Positions 39,939-49,461 of a stretch of DNA of 64,000 nt are shown here, one piece after another. Each line of letters begins with the position of its first letter. The stretch's first letter is position 1. This stretch comes from Chryseobacterium sp. ON_d1. GTDB taxonomy: Bacteria; Bacteroidota; Bacteroidia; Flavobacteriales; Weeksellaceae. The stretch is from assembly GCF_006829085.1 (NCBI RefSeq), contig NZ_BJTC01000005.1:226161-290160 (forward strand), in the 5' to 3' direction. The notes below the pieces were generated by a model. That model saw only the letters and a list, made by a program, of their open reading frames with translations. It ran no database searches and had not been told where the DNA came from. The position numbers were made by a program, and so were the translations under genes.

Positions 39939-42380
39939 ATGAAAAAAAAATCAATATTTTTAATCGCCGCAACAGCTACGTTATATTTTAATAATGCTTA
40001 TGCCCAGGAAACACCGCAGGATTCTGCAAAAGTTTCTTCCATCGATCAGATTGTTATCACAGGAAACTCAAATCCAAAGAAAAAAATAGAGTCCAGTACA
40101 GCAATTTCGACATTCAGTGCCAAAGAGATTCAGAAGCAGAACCCGATCAGTGCGGCTGCTTTATTGCAGAGAGTCCCGGGATTTGCCGTGGAAACTTCGG
40201 GAGGCGAAGTAGGAAATAACCTTTTTGCAAGAGGGATTCCTTCGGCAGGAGCCTATGAATTTGTACAGGTGCAGGAAGATGGTCTTCCGGTTTTTGAAGA
40301 CGGAGCCCTTCAGTTTGCCAATGCAGATAATTTTTTCAGGGTAGATAATTCGGTAAGCCGTCTGGAAGCTTTGAGAGGAGGCTCAGGTTCTATTTATGCC
40401 AATAATTCTCCCGGTGGCCTGATCAACTTTATTACAAAAGAAGGTTCCAATGATTTTAAAGGAACTGCAAAACTGGAAACCAGTACCTACGGATTAATGC
40501 GTACAGATGTCAATCTGGGAGGAGCATTGGTTCAGGATAAATTGTTTTTCAATGTAGGAGGTTTTTACAGAACAGATGACGGGATCAGAAAAACAGGTTT
40601 CAAAGCCAATAATGGAGGGCAGATCAGAATGAATCTGAAATACGTCTTTGATAAAGGCTACGTAAAAGTATATTACAAAAAACTGGATGACAGGAATACA
40701 TTCTATTTACCGATCCCTTTGGTACAGGATGGAAATAAACTGAAAGGATTCCAGGATTTTGATCCTAATTATGGAACTTACAGTTACAGAGGAATCAGTC
40801 AGCTGAACATTCCGCAGGCTGGCGGAGGTTTTTTCAGCAGAGATCTGGAAAATGGAATTCATCCGAAGGTAGATGTATTGGGAGCTGAGTTTAAATACGA
40901 TCTTGGACACAATTTCAGTGTTTTAAATAAAACCAGGTATACCAACATCAATATGAACTATACGGGGATTTTCCCGGCAGGAGCTCCGTACACAGCAGCA
41001 GATTTTGCTAAAAAAAGTGGGATTTCAGGAAGTAATTATCAATATTCATTAGTAAGCGGCGGTGGGACTGTTAATCCTCAATTTGTACAGGAGCTGGGAT
41101 TCTGGGCTATTGATAAACAGATGAATAATTTTGTGAATGATTTGCAGTTCAATTATAAATTTAATAAAGGAAATGTAACCGCAGGTTTTTATAAATCAAA
41201 CTGGAAATCTCATCAGTACTGGAACTGGAGTAATATTTTAACAACAGCTACAGACAGACCTCAGTTATTAAATCTTGTAGATACTTCTCTGTCTCCGGCT
41301 GATACCGGATACTCAAAAACCTATAACGGAGTGACAAGCATGTCTTTTCTGATCAGGGATTCACAAATTCAGGGTAGCCTTAATGATGTGTATATGAATC
41401 TGGATTATAATATTACTGATGCATGGAGCTTCAACGGAGGAATCCGTTACAGCCGTGATTATTATAAAGGATATGGAGTCAATACCACAACAGCCAATCT
41501 TAATAATTCAGGATTAACGGTTGATGGTACCCATGGCTTTGCCACTACGACAGCTGATGATAAAATGTCTGTATTAGGCAATAAATATACCTATTGGTAT
41601 TATGACATCAACAAAGTTTCTTTTACGTTGGCAACAAACTATAAAATCAATCGTGAGAATGCAGTATATGCCCGTTTTTCCAATGGATTCAGATCTCCGA
41701 ATGAAGAAGCATATTACAATAATATGGCAGATCTGAGCCAGATCAAGCCTGTATTGACGAATCAGCTGGAAATAGGATATAAATATTATTCCAGAACGTT
41801 TGATGTTGCAGTGATTCCATTTTATTCAACTCTTAAGAATCTTTCATTTACAGATGTTTTCTCTGATGGAACTTCCGAGAATAAATTTGCCAATACGACC
41901 AACCTTGGGGCGGAAATTGAAGGATATACAAGATTATTCAATAATATCCTGGAAGTTACTTTTAACGGAACCATTCAGAACCCGAAATATAAAGACTTCA
42001 GAGGAAGAAATGCAGATGGCTCTACGTTTGATTATGACGGGAATGTGGTAAGACGAATGCCGAAGTTTTATTTCAATATCTCTCCGGCTGTCAACATTAC
42101 AAAAGAATGGAGAGCTTATGTAAGTATGAACTATTATGGCAAACGTTTCCAGAATGAAGGGAATACTGAAGATAATATTCTTCCGTCATTTACTGAATTT
42201 GGGGCAGGTATGTCTTATCAGCTGGGAAAAATACGCTTTGCTGTGGACGGAACCAATATATTTAATACAATAGGAATCACAGAGGGAGACCCAAGATCAT
42301 CATCTGTTGTAGGAAATATCAGAATGGCCAGACCTATTATGGGAGCTGCTGCCAGAGCTTCAATTACATTGGACTTCTAA
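39939..42380 (+). CDS. TonB-dependent receptor of the trehalose locus
   Basis: 813 residues from the ATG at 39939. The frame is open into trehalase in another register, but 39939 begins the signal peptide MKKKSIFLIAATATLYFNNAYA. The TonB-box region is followed by the plug domain (about 45-160: SSIDQIVITGN, PISAAALLQRVPGFAVE, RLEALRGGSGSIYA, GGLINFITKEGS). The rest is a 22-strand barrel ending RASITLDF with the terminal Phe. It has no N-terminal carboxypeptidase-like domain and no SusD partner, so it is a plain TBDT, probably for trehalose or a related glycoside. Confidence 0.92.
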   Translation: MKKKSIFLIAATATLYFNNAYAQETPQDSAKVSSIDQIVITGNSNPKKKIESSTAISTFSAKEIQKQNPISAAALLQRVPGFAVETSGGEVGNNLFARGIPSAGAYEFVQVQEDGLPVFEDGALQFANADNFFRVDNSVSRLEALRGGSGSIYANNSPGGLINFITKEGSNDFKGTAKLETSTYGLMRTDVNLGGALVQDKLFFNVGGFYRTDDGIRKTGFKANNGGQIRMNLKYVFDKGYVKVYYKKLDDRNTFYLPIPLVQDGNKLKGFQDFDPNYGTYSYRGISQLNIPQAGGGFFSRDLENGIHPKVDVLGAEFKYDLGHNFSVLNKTRYTNINMNYTGIFPAGAPYTAADFAKKSGISGSNYQYSLVSGGGTVNPQFVQELGFWAIDKQMNNFVNDLQFNYKFNKGNVTAGFYKSNWKSHQYWNWSNILTTATDRPQLLNLVDTSLSPADTGYSKTYNGVTSMSFLIRDSQIQGSLNDVYMNLDYNITDAWSFNGGIRYSRDYYKGYGVNTTTANLNNSGLTVDGTHGFATTTADDKMSVLGNKYTYWYYDINKVSFTLATNYKINRENAVYARFSNGFRSPNEEAYYNNMADLSQIKPVLTNQLEIGYKYYSRTFDVAVIPFYSTLKNLSFTDVFSDGTSENKFANTTNLGAEIEGYTRLFNNILEVTFNGTIQNPKYKDFRGRNADGSTFDYDGNVVRRMPKFYFNISPAVNITKEWRAYVSMNYYGKRFQNEGNTEDNILPSFTEFGAGMSYQLGKIRFAVDGTNIFNTIGITEGDPRSSSVVGNIRMARPIMGAAARASITLDF

Positions 42381-42400
42381 ATTCTGTTTCTTTATAAAAT

Positions 42401-42427
42401 AAACCGTCAGAAATTTTCTGACGGTTT
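42401..42427 (+). terminator. Terminator of the trehalose operon
   Basis: AAACCGTCAGAAA with TTTTCTGACGGTTT, followed by T-rich DNA, 21 bases past the receptor stop. Confidence 0.8.
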
Positions 42428-42519
42428 TGTGTTTTTATGTTCTCTTATATTTAGTGTCAGACCCAAGTTGGATTCCATACATTTACAGAACTTACAATCC
42501 CTCTGACTCTCAATCTCTC

Positions 42520-43158
42520 TTACTTAAAAAATGGATTGTACTGTTTTTCAAACCCAATTGAAGTAGGATTCCCATGTCCTGAAAAAACCTGTGTGTCATC
42601 ATGTAAAATGAAAAGTTTGGATTTGATTCCCTCAATCAGCTGATCATAATTGCCCTTATATAAATCTGTTCTTCCGATGCTGCCTTCAAAAAGTACATCA
42701 CCTGAAATCATGAATTTCTGGTTTTCATTGTGATAAACAACACTTCCCGGAGAATGTCCTGGAACATGATAAATTTTAAACTTTTCACCATCCAGATCAA
42801 GCTCGTCACCTTCCTTTACATATTCGATATCTACTTTTACAGGATCTATCTGCATCCCGAATCTCACACCACTCGCCTGAAGCATATCCAGTACTTCCTG
42901 ATCTTCCTGATGCATATAAACCGGTACTTTGAAGATATCAAAAGCCCATTGAAGCCCAATTACATGATCAATGTGAGCATGTGTCAAAAGGATTTTCTGA
43001 ATCTTCAGCCCTTTTTCTGTAATAAAATTATGAATAACCTGAGTCTCCTGGGCATTCATATTTCCCGGATCAATTAACCAGGCATGTTTATTTTCGTTAT
43101 AGATAATGTAAGTATTTTCGCTGGCAAAGTTGAATACGAAACCTTGAATCTGAAGCAT
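42520..43158 (-). CDS. MBL-fold hydrolase, glyoxalase II-like
   Basis: 212 residues from the ATG at 43158. An upstream in-frame ATG at 43227 would add 23 residues without family character and run to within 1 base of the divergent gene's start. Metal ligands are visible: THAHIDH (His60, His62, Asp64, His65), HVPGHSPGS (His135), SGDVLF (Asp164) and FSGHGNPT (His205). The family hydrolyses thioesters or lactones with two metal ions. The short length without a C-terminal lid is typical of the small bacterial glyoxalase-II-like group. Cytosolic. Confidence 0.9.
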   Translation of the reverse strand: MLQIQGFVFNFASENTYIIYNENKHAWLIDPGNMNAQETQVIHNFITEKGLKIQKILLTHAHIDHVIGLQWAFDIFKVPVYMHQEDQEVLDMLQASGVRFGMQIDPVKVDIEYVKEGDELDLDGEKFKIYHVPGHSPGSVVYHNENQKFMISGDVLFEGSIGRTDLYKGNYDQLIEGIKSKLFILHDDTQVFSGHGNPTSIGFEKQYNPFFK

Positions 43159-43228
43159 ATCTGAATATTTTTTATCCAAAAATACGATATTATTAAGAAA
43201 ATGGCTATTTTTCGTTATCTTCGTCATA

Positions 43229-44449
43229 ATGAAAACTTTGCGAATACTCTTACTTTCTTTGAGCGGACTGGTTTTTGGACAAAATATCCAAAGTGTTCAG
43301 CTGTTCAATCCTCAGACCAATGACGAAACCCCGGTAATTAGGATAGGTGAACAGTTGGTGCTGGGCTTTGATGATCTTACCAACGGCAGTCAGATCTATA
43401 GATACACATTCAAACATTATGACAGAAACTGGAATGAAGATAATCTGTTTTTTACAGAATTTGCTACCGGAAGTATGAATGCTCTTCTGGATCAGTTTCA
43501 GTATTCTTTCAATACATTACAGGCGTATACCCACTATAAACTGGTTTTTCCGAATGATAAAATTCAGCTTAAGGTTTCAGGAAATTATGAGCTGATTGTT
43601 TATAAAGATTCTGCAGACCAGCCACTTTTCAAAAAAAGATTTTATCTGGTAGAAGATGTGACATCTGTTGGTTTAAATATTTCGAGATTTGCGGATGCAA
43701 AAAATCCCAGTCTTAATCAGAGGGTGGAAGTGAATGTTTCTCCAAAAGGAGGAGATATTTCTTCCAATGTCAATTCAATCACCCTGAATGTGATGCAGAA
43801 CAATAATCCGAATATGGTGCTTTCCAACCTTAAGCCTAGCAGTGTTTTAGGAAATCAGGTGCTTTTTCAGCAGATGAATCTTACTTTTCCTGGAGATAAT
43901 GAGTTTTATTATTTTGATAATAAAAATATGAATATGGCAGCGGATATGGTACGTGCTACTGAGATAAAAGATGATGTCAACCAGACATATCTGCATCCTG
44001 TATGGGCGTTTCCTTTAAATTATCAATATCAGCCGGATGTCAATGGAGCATGGTATTACAGAAGAAATGATTTGGGAAGAGAGAGAGATGCGGAAAGAGA
44101 GGCTGATTATTCCTGGGTACATTTCTATCTGGATTCAGATCCTGTGGATAAAGAGATTTATGTTTTGGGTGGGTTTAATAATTTTAAACCAGGTAAAGAA
44201 AACCAGATGCAATACGATCCGGCTACAAAGCAATATGTAGCTAAAATATTTCTGAAACAAGGGTTCTATAATTATCTTTTGGCTACAAAAGAGGGAAACG
44301 GTCCTCTTAATTTTGGTGAGATCAACGGAAACTTCTGGCAGACAGAAAACCTGTATCAGGCATTCCTGTATTATGCGCCTTTCGGAAGGAACTATGATGG
44401 CCTGATGGGATATGGGGAATTCAGAACCCCAATTGCGAATAAACGCTAA
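43229..44449 (+). CDS. T9SS plug protein (DUF5103 family)
   Basis: 406 residues from an ATG at 43229. Signal peptide MKTLRILLLSLSGLVFG. It matches the DUF5103 family throughout: SVQLFNPQTNDETPVIRIGE at the mature start, the Ig-like beta domain with GNYELIVYKDS, FYLVEDVTSVGLNISRF, and in the second half DPVDKEIYVLGGFNNF and GFYNYLLATK. In Flavobacterium this protein plugs the periplasmic side of the SprA translocon pore of type IX secretion. Its presence agrees with the T9SS cargo genes in the window. Own terminator downstream. Confidence 0.9.
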   Translation: MKTLRILLLSLSGLVFGQNIQSVQLFNPQTNDETPVIRIGEQLVLGFDDLTNGSQIYRYTFKHYDRNWNEDNLFFTEFATGSMNALLDQFQYSFNTLQAYTHYKLVFPNDKIQLKVSGNYELIVYKDSADQPLFKKRFYLVEDVTSVGLNISRFADAKNPSLNQRVEVNVSPKGGDISSNVNSITLNVMQNNNPNMVLSNLKPSSVLGNQVLFQQMNLTFPGDNEFYYFDNKNMNMAADMVRATEIKDDVNQTYLHPVWAFPLNYQYQPDVNGAWYYRRNDLGRERDAEREADYSWVHFYLDSDPVDKEIYVLGGFNNFKPGKENQMQYDPATKQYVAKIFLKQGFYNYLLATKEGNGPLNFGEINGNFWQTENLYQAFLYYAPFGRNYDGLMGYGEFRTPIANKR

Positions 44450-44490
44450 TAATCAGTAATTATTAATTGCCACATAAAATTTTATATATA

Positions 44491-44525
44491 AAAAGAACTG
44501 TCTTTTGAGGCAGTTCTTTTTTTTT
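44491..44525 (+). terminator. Intrinsic terminator
   Basis: AAAAGAACTG (44491-44500) with CAGTTCTTTT (44511-44520) and a T run, after the plug gene. Confidence 0.8.
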
Positions 44526-44807
44526 ACATACTAAAAGAATATTTTCCCAACCAAATTGACCCTATTTCTTCAATTATAATGCACAACATAGTGAAAAAAA
44601 ATAATTCACAAAATTTTGATTTTAATTAAATATTTTAACATAAAATTCGCATTGCTGAAAAATTATATTTAAATAATTTTCTTTGTTTTAAAATCATCAT
44701 TGTGTTTTCTTTATTGATTTATAATATCAATTGAATTTTTATCATATTTTATATCGTTTTATTGTGAAAAGTTTATAAATTCGTCAGCACAATCAACCAA
44801 TATTAAT
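44526..44807. other. Intergenic, no gene seen
   Basis: About 280 very AT-rich bases before the metalloprotease gene. The promoter should lie near the right end but no exact TAnnTTTG was found at a suitable distance. No coding frame or strong hairpin. Confidence 0.4.
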
Positions 44808-46760
44808 ATGAAAACGAAATTTATCTTAGTGGCAAGCGTTGCTGCCTGCTCTTTTGTCTTTGGACAAAACACACCATCAAAATTAGTTCCGGGTAAAAGC
44901 GGATTACATGCAGAGTTTATGAGATTCGAAAAAAATGAACCTGCATTCCAGGGTAGCCCTGTTTTATTTGACGAAGCATCACAAAGACTTACTCAAGGCC
45001 AGGGACGTAAGCTGGGATTAGAAAAAGATGCATTAGGATTCGAAACCCATAGATTTCAGCAGACCATCAATGATATTCCTGTAGAATATGGAATGATGGC
45101 TGTACAGACAAAAGACGGCAAAATTGTAGGGCAAACCGGTAAATGGGTTCTGCAGGCTCCAAAACAAATGAGCAGAAAGGCCAATATTTCTGAAAATGCA
45201 GCTTTGCAGAGTGCTTTATCTTTTGTAGGTGCACAGGTATACAAGTGGCAAAATAAAGAAGAGGAGGATTTCCTAAAAAAAGAATCTGCCGATCCCCATG
45301 CAAGTTTTGAACCCAAAGGTGAATTAGTATATTATTCCGACCCTGACGATGATAGACTGAATGATTTAAGGCTGGCGTATAAATTTGATATTTATGCTGA
45401 AAAGCCTTTAAGCAGACAATATGTGTTTGTAGATGCTAAAAATGGACAGGTGTTAGGGGTAGATGCTATTATCCACGAAGTAAACAGTCCGGGAACGGCT
45501 GTTACAGCATACAGCGGAACCCGTAATATAACAGCAGATTCCTATAATGGAAGCTACCGTCTAAGAGAAACAGGAAGAAATGGAGGAACAGCTGTGGAAA
45601 CTTATAATCTTAAAAAAGGAACCAGCTATGCTTCTGCTGTAGATTTTACAGATACAGATAATAACTGGAATAATGTCAATACCAATAAAGATCAATATGC
45701 TACTGATGCTCATTGGGGAGCTGAAATGACAGTAGATTATTTTTATACAAAATATGGACGTAAGAGTATTGATAATAATAATTTCGCTATTAAATCTTAT
45801 GTTCATTATTCTACCAATTACTTTAATGCATTTTGGGATGGTTCCAGAATGACTTATGGAGATGGCAGCTCTACAACAAACGGAGGAAAACCTTTAACAG
45901 CAATAGATGTTTGCGGTCATGAAATCACACACGGTCTAACTTCTAAAACGGCTAATCTTGCTTATCAGAGAGAATCCGGAGCTTTAAATGAAGGGTTCTC
46001 AGATATCTTCGGAAATACGATTGAGCGTTGGGCAAGACCTACACAGGCAAGCTGGACTCTTGGAGAAGATTTCAACTATGTGATCAGAAATATGGCTAAC
46101 CCAAATGATTACAGCCAGCCTGATACTTATATGGGAACCTATTGGAAAACCACTACCACCTCAGGATGTTCTACTCCAAGCCAGTCTAATGATTATTGTG
46201 GGGTACATACCAACTCAGGAGTACTTAATTTCTGGTATTATTTGTTAGTAACCGGAGGGTCTGGTACAAATGATAAAGGATTTGCTTATAATGTTTCCGG
46301 AATCGGACTGGATAAAGCAGGGGCTATCGCTTACAGAACATTAACGACTTATCTGACCTCTTCATCCAATTATGCCAATGCAAGAACCTACTCTCTTCAG
46401 GCAGCCGCAGATCTGTATGGTGCCGGCAGTAATGAAGTAACTCAGGTTACCAATGCATGGAATGCAGTAGGTGTAGGAGGGGGAACATCAGCTGCAGGAA
46501 AAGTGGCAGCTGCAGATACTCCGCTTTATACTATAAGCCCAAATCCTGCAACCGACAGATTCACCGTAAACTTTGAAGGTAAAGCCGGAAAAGGAATTGT
46601 AGAACTGGTAAGCCTGACAGGTAAAAAAGAGATATCTGAAAAAGTTGAAATTACTGATGGAGTAAATAAACTTAATATTCAGCTTCCTTCCAATATTCTT
46701 CCGGGAGTATACATTGTTATGGTAAACGGACAGAAAGCAGGAAACCTTATTAAAAAGTAG
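44808..46760 (+). CDS. M4 thermolysin-like metalloprotease, T9SS cargo
   Basis: 650 residues from an ATG at 44808. Signal peptide, then an FTP-type propeptide domain (about 25-210: LTQGQGRKLGLEKDALGFET, KDGKIVGQTGKWVLQAP). The catalytic domain (about 225-565) carries HEITH at 371-375 and the third ligand Glu395 in ALNEGFSDIFG. Residues about 575-650 are a T9SS type A sorting domain (YTISPNPATDRFTVNF, ILPGVYIVMVNGQKAGNLIKK). A secreted zinc endopeptidase, made as an inactive precursor and matured by removal of the propeptide. No tandem protease genes nearby. Confidence 0.96.
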   Translation: MKTKFILVASVAACSFVFGQNTPSKLVPGKSGLHAEFMRFEKNEPAFQGSPVLFDEASQRLTQGQGRKLGLEKDALGFETHRFQQTINDIPVEYGMMAVQTKDGKIVGQTGKWVLQAPKQMSRKANISENAALQSALSFVGAQVYKWQNKEEEDFLKKESADPHASFEPKGELVYYSDPDDDRLNDLRLAYKFDIYAEKPLSRQYVFVDAKNGQVLGVDAIIHEVNSPGTAVTAYSGTRNITADSYNGSYRLRETGRNGGTAVETYNLKKGTSYASAVDFTDTDNNWNNVNTNKDQYATDAHWGAEMTVDYFYTKYGRKSIDNNNFAIKSYVHYSTNYFNAFWDGSRMTYGDGSSTTNGGKPLTAIDVCGHEITHGLTSKTANLAYQRESGALNEGFSDIFGNTIERWARPTQASWTLGEDFNYVIRNMANPNDYSQPDTYMGTYWKTTTTSGCSTPSQSNDYCGVHTNSGVLNFWYYLLVTGGSGTNDKGFAYNVSGIGLDKAGAIAYRTLTTYLTSSSNYANARTYSLQAAADLYGAGSNEVTQVTNAWNAVGVGGGTSAAGKVAAADTPLYTISPNPATDRFTVNFEGKAGKGIVELVSLTGKKEISEKVEITDGVNKLNIQLPSNILPGVYIVMVNGQKAGNLIKK

Positions 46761-46783
46761 CACCAAATTTTTTAATATATTCA

Positions 46784-46816
46784 CAAAAGGCCACAAGTTA
46801 ATCTTGTGGCCTTTTG
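46784..46816. terminator. Convergent bidirectional terminator
   Basis: Perfect 14-base stem CAAAAGGCCACAAG (46784-46797) and CTTGTGGCCTTTTG (46803-46816) with a 5-base loop, placed between the converging protease and hemH genes. Confidence 0.85.
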
Positions 46817-46836
46817 TATATTTTGAGTAAAGTAAA

Positions 46837-47865
46837 TTACACCAGATAAAAATCATTCAGTTTTTCTTCACAAAGAATTTTTACCACTTCAATCCAACGG
46901 TCTTCATCATTAAGACATGGAATGTAGTGAAAATTTTCTCCACCTCCATGGAGGAACTGTTCTTTTCCTTCCACAGAAATTTCTTCAAGCGTCTCCAGGC
47001 AGTCAGAAACGAAAGCAGGGCAGACAATGGCCAGGTTTTTCACTCCTTTTTTGCCAATACCTTCAAGCGTTTCATCAGTATAAGGTTCAATCCATTTGTC
47101 TTTTCCTAATCTTGACTGGAAAGAAACAATGGTTTTTTCCTTAGGTAAATTCAGTTTATCAATGACAAGCTGTGTCGTTTTATAACATTGATGCCGATAG
47201 CAGAACTGATGACTCGGATTATCTTCTCTGGAACAGCAGTCATTAAGATTACAGGTTTTGGTAGGATCTGTCTTATAAATATGTCTTTCCGGAACTCCAT
47301 GATACGAAAACTGCAGGGCATCGAAATTTTCAGGAAGCTTCTCCTTAATACTCTCTGCAAGACAGTTGATATAAATATCTCTGTTATAGAAAGGCTGAAT
47401 ATAATTGATCTTCACCTGTGGAAACTTCTTTTTTCTGACTTCTTCTGCCTTTTCAATCACCGTTTCCGTTGTGCTCATCGCATATTGAGGATATAGAGGA
47501 AAAAGAACAATTTCCGTAATTCCCTGATCTACCAGTTTCTGAATGCCGGTTTCAATACTAGGTTCTGCATATCTCATTCCTATTTCCACCGGAACATCTA
47601 CTACTTTCTGAAGCTTTTTCTGAATCTGTTCTGTGATAACAATCAGTGGAGAGCCTTTATCTGTCCAAACAGTTTTATAGGCTTCGGCAGATTTTGCAGG
47701 TCTGGTTTTCAGGATAATTCCCTGTACAAGAAGAGCACGGAAAATCCAGCGATAATCTATCACTCTTTCATCCATCAAAAATTCGTCAAGATATTCCTTT
47801 ACGTCGTTTACAGAGGTAGATCTCGGCGATCCGAGATTGACCAGTAAAATTCCTTTCTTATTCAA
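46837..47865 (-). CDS. hemH: Ferrochelatase
   Basis: 342 residues from a TTG at 47865. No in-frame ATG lies upstream, and the family start GILLVNLGSP requires it. HemH inserts Fe2+ into protoporphyrin IX. Landmarks: the N-terminal VNLGSPRSTSVNDV, the catalytic-His strand ALQFSYHGVPERHIY near 186-200, SRLGKDKWIEPYTDE and a C-terminal EEISVEGKEQFLHGGG. Downstream of a flavin reductase and Nfu on the same strand with small gaps, a sensible iron-centred set. Confidence 0.95.
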   Translation of the reverse strand: MNKKGILLVNLGSPRSTSVNDVKEYLDEFLMDERVIDYRWIFRALLVQGIILKTRPAKSAEAYKTVWTDKGSPLIVITEQIQKKLQKVVDVPVEIGMRYAEPSIETGIQKLVDQGITEIVLFPLYPQYAMSTTETVIEKAEEVRKKKFPQVKINYIQPFYNRDIYINCLAESIKEKLPENFDALQFSYHGVPERHIYKTDPTKTCNLNDCCSREDNPSHQFCYRHQCYKTTQLVIDKLNLPKEKTIVSFQSRLGKDKWIEPYTDETLEGIGKKGVKNLAIVCPAFVSDCLETLEEISVEGKEQFLHGGGENFHYIPCLNDEDRWIEVVKILCEEKLNDFYLV

Positions 47866-47880
47866 TATTCTAATTTTTAA

Positions 47881-48408
47881 TTATGAAACAGATATTGTAA
47901 AATCTGTCACTAATTTTGCTATTTTAGCAAAGGTATCACTTTCCAGTAAGCCATTGCTGTCAAATTTTCCTTTTATCCCTTTTATTAATACCTGATGTTG
48001 GTCATCTGCTACAGCACCCAGAGTCTTTAAAATGAATAATAACTCATCATGTCCCTTTTCTCCACTGGCAGAAGCCGTGATTACAGCTACCGGTTTCTCA
48101 GAAAAAACCGTAGTGGAAACACACCATTCCAAAAGATTTTTTAATCTGCTTGGAATACTGAAAATATATTCCGGCGTAGAAAATATAATCCCTGCTGCAT
48201 TGTTAATATCCTCTCTGATCTTAAGTACTTCTTCAGGAGTATTATGATCCGTTAACGCAGTATTAAAATGCGGAAGAACAGAAAGATCATCATACATCTG
48301 GAAATCTGCATCATCCATTTTTTCCAGTACCTGCTGCATCAGTTGCTGATTGCTGGAATTTTCAGAAGCACTTCCAATAATGACTATAATTTTCTTTCCG
48401 GGAGGCAT
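47881..48408 (-). CDS. NADPH-dependent FMN reductase family protein
   Basis: 175 residues from the ATG at 48408 (a GTG two codons upstream is the alternative). Flavodoxin-like fold: IIVIIGSASENSSNQQL at the start (phosphate loop GSxxxxS), then the flavin-binding TPEYIFSIPSRLKNLLEWC around 85-105 and VITASASGEKGHDELL. Members reduce FMN or quinones with NAD(P)H. It lies 10 bases after nfu and 15 before hemH, so it may supply electrons for iron release or repair, which is inference. Confidence 0.88.
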   Translation of the reverse strand: MPPGKKIIVIIGSASENSSNQQLMQQVLEKMDDADFQMYDDLSVLPHFNTALTDHNTPEEVLKIREDINNAAGIIFSTPEYIFSIPSRLKNLLEWCVSTTVFSEKPVAVITASASGEKGHDELLFILKTLGAVADDQHQVLIKGIKGKFDSNGLLESDTFAKIAKLVTDFTISVS

Positions 48409-48418
48409 AGCCACTGTT

Positions 48419-49297
48419 TTATCCGTTTACAGCTTCTACTTTTTCTACTAAATCCGGAACGAATTGCTTTAAAATATTTTCGATACCGTTTTTCAGGGTA
48501 GCTGTAGAACTTGGGCAGCCGGAACATGCTCCCTGCAGAAGCATTTTTGCCGTTTTATTTTCCTGATCATATTCCATCAGAGAAATCTTTCCTCCATCGT
48601 TTTCTACGGCAGGAGCTACATATTCATTCAAAATATCTGAAATTTTCTGCTCATCTTCAGTATAATCTCTGTTGATGATCTTTTCAACAGGATTTTCATG
48701 TTTCTGAGGTTCAATTTTTGAAATTTCACCTCCGTTTTGAAGATACTCAGCAATAAGAGCACGAACAGTCATCATCACCTGGTGCCACTCAACAGAGTTG
48801 TCTCTTGTAACTGCTACAAAGTTGTCAGAAATGAAAACTTCCGTTGCAAAATCAAATTCTTTAAAAATAGCCTGAGCCAAAGGAACTTCTTCAGCCGCTT
48901 CTTTCGATTTTACTTCCACAAAACCATCCATCAGCAGCTTGTTTGATACAAACTTCATGACATTGGGATTTGGAGTCATTTCAGCATAAATCTGATACAT
49001 TTCTTTTTTCTTCTGAAGATAAATTCTCGGGTTAGCCAATAACTCATCCTCAATTACGTTTTTCAGACTTTCAGCAACATGTTCCCATTCTATGGTATCC
49101 TGTTTTGCCACAGCTACAAAATTAGCCGTAATGAAAACTCTTTCTACAAACGGATAATTGAAAAGTTCCTGTGCCAGTGGAATTTCTGATATATCTGAAT
49201 TTCTGTCCAGTTCCAAAGACCCTGGGATGAGATTGTAATCAGCTACAAATTTCATCACTTTCGGGTTTTCGGTTGGTTCTATAAGTACGGTACGCAT
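48419..49297 (-). CDS. Nfu-type Fe-S scaffold with duplicated N-domain
   Basis: 292 residues from the ATG at 49297 (a TTG eight codons upstream is also open). Two copies of the Nfu N-terminal domain lie in tandem: TENPKVMKFVADYNLIPGSL and FITANFVAVAK in the first (about 8-85), then TPNPNVMKFVSNKLLMDGF and FISDNFVAVTR in the second (about 105-185). The C-terminal NifU-like domain has the cluster motif GACSGCPSS near 260-270. It carries and donates [4Fe-4S] clusters. First gene of a set with a flavin reductase and hemH. Confidence 0.92.
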   Translation of the reverse strand: MRTVLIEPTENPKVMKFVADYNLIPGSLELDRNSDISEIPLAQELFNYPFVERVFITANFVAVAKQDTIEWEHVAESLKNVIEDELLANPRIYLQKKKEMYQIYAEMTPNPNVMKFVSNKLLMDGFVEVKSKEAAEEVPLAQAIFKEFDFATEVFISDNFVAVTRDNSVEWHQVMMTVRALIAEYLQNGGEISKIEPQKHENPVEKIINRDYTEDEQKISDILNEYVAPAVENDGGKISLMEYDQENKTAKMLLQGACSGCPSSTATLKNGIENILKQFVPDLVEKVEAVNG

Positions 49298-49330
49298 TTT
49301 TTCGTTAAATTTGAGATACAAAAATACGCA

Positions 49331-49400
49331 TTAGAAGTTAGAAGCTGAAAATTGAGAGTTAGATTTTTGCTATCGCTGTAATTTAGAAGTTAGATACCTG
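49331..49400. repeat. Low-complexity intergenic repeat
   Basis: TTAGAAGTTAGAAGCTGAAA and again TTTAGAAGTTAGATACC about 45 bases later. The words AGAAGTTAGA recur in the spacers at 25176-25265, and as AGCTGGAA near 35110. Confidence 0.5.
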
Positions 49401-49461
49401 AAATTATATCGCACATATCACATTCTCAAATTGGCTCATTTCAAATTTTCAAATTAATATT

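Noticed and set aside
42520..43227. Longer start of the MBL hydrolase at 43227
   Set aside because: The added 23 residues lack family similarity and would leave a single base to the divergent gene. The ATG at 43158 gives the usual family length.
46488..46856. Minus-strand 122-codon frame over the end of the M4 protease gene
   Set aside because: It is antisense to a clear T9SS sorting domain and crosses a bidirectional terminator. Its composition (Phe/Tyr/Cys/Ser-rich) is that of a shadow frame.
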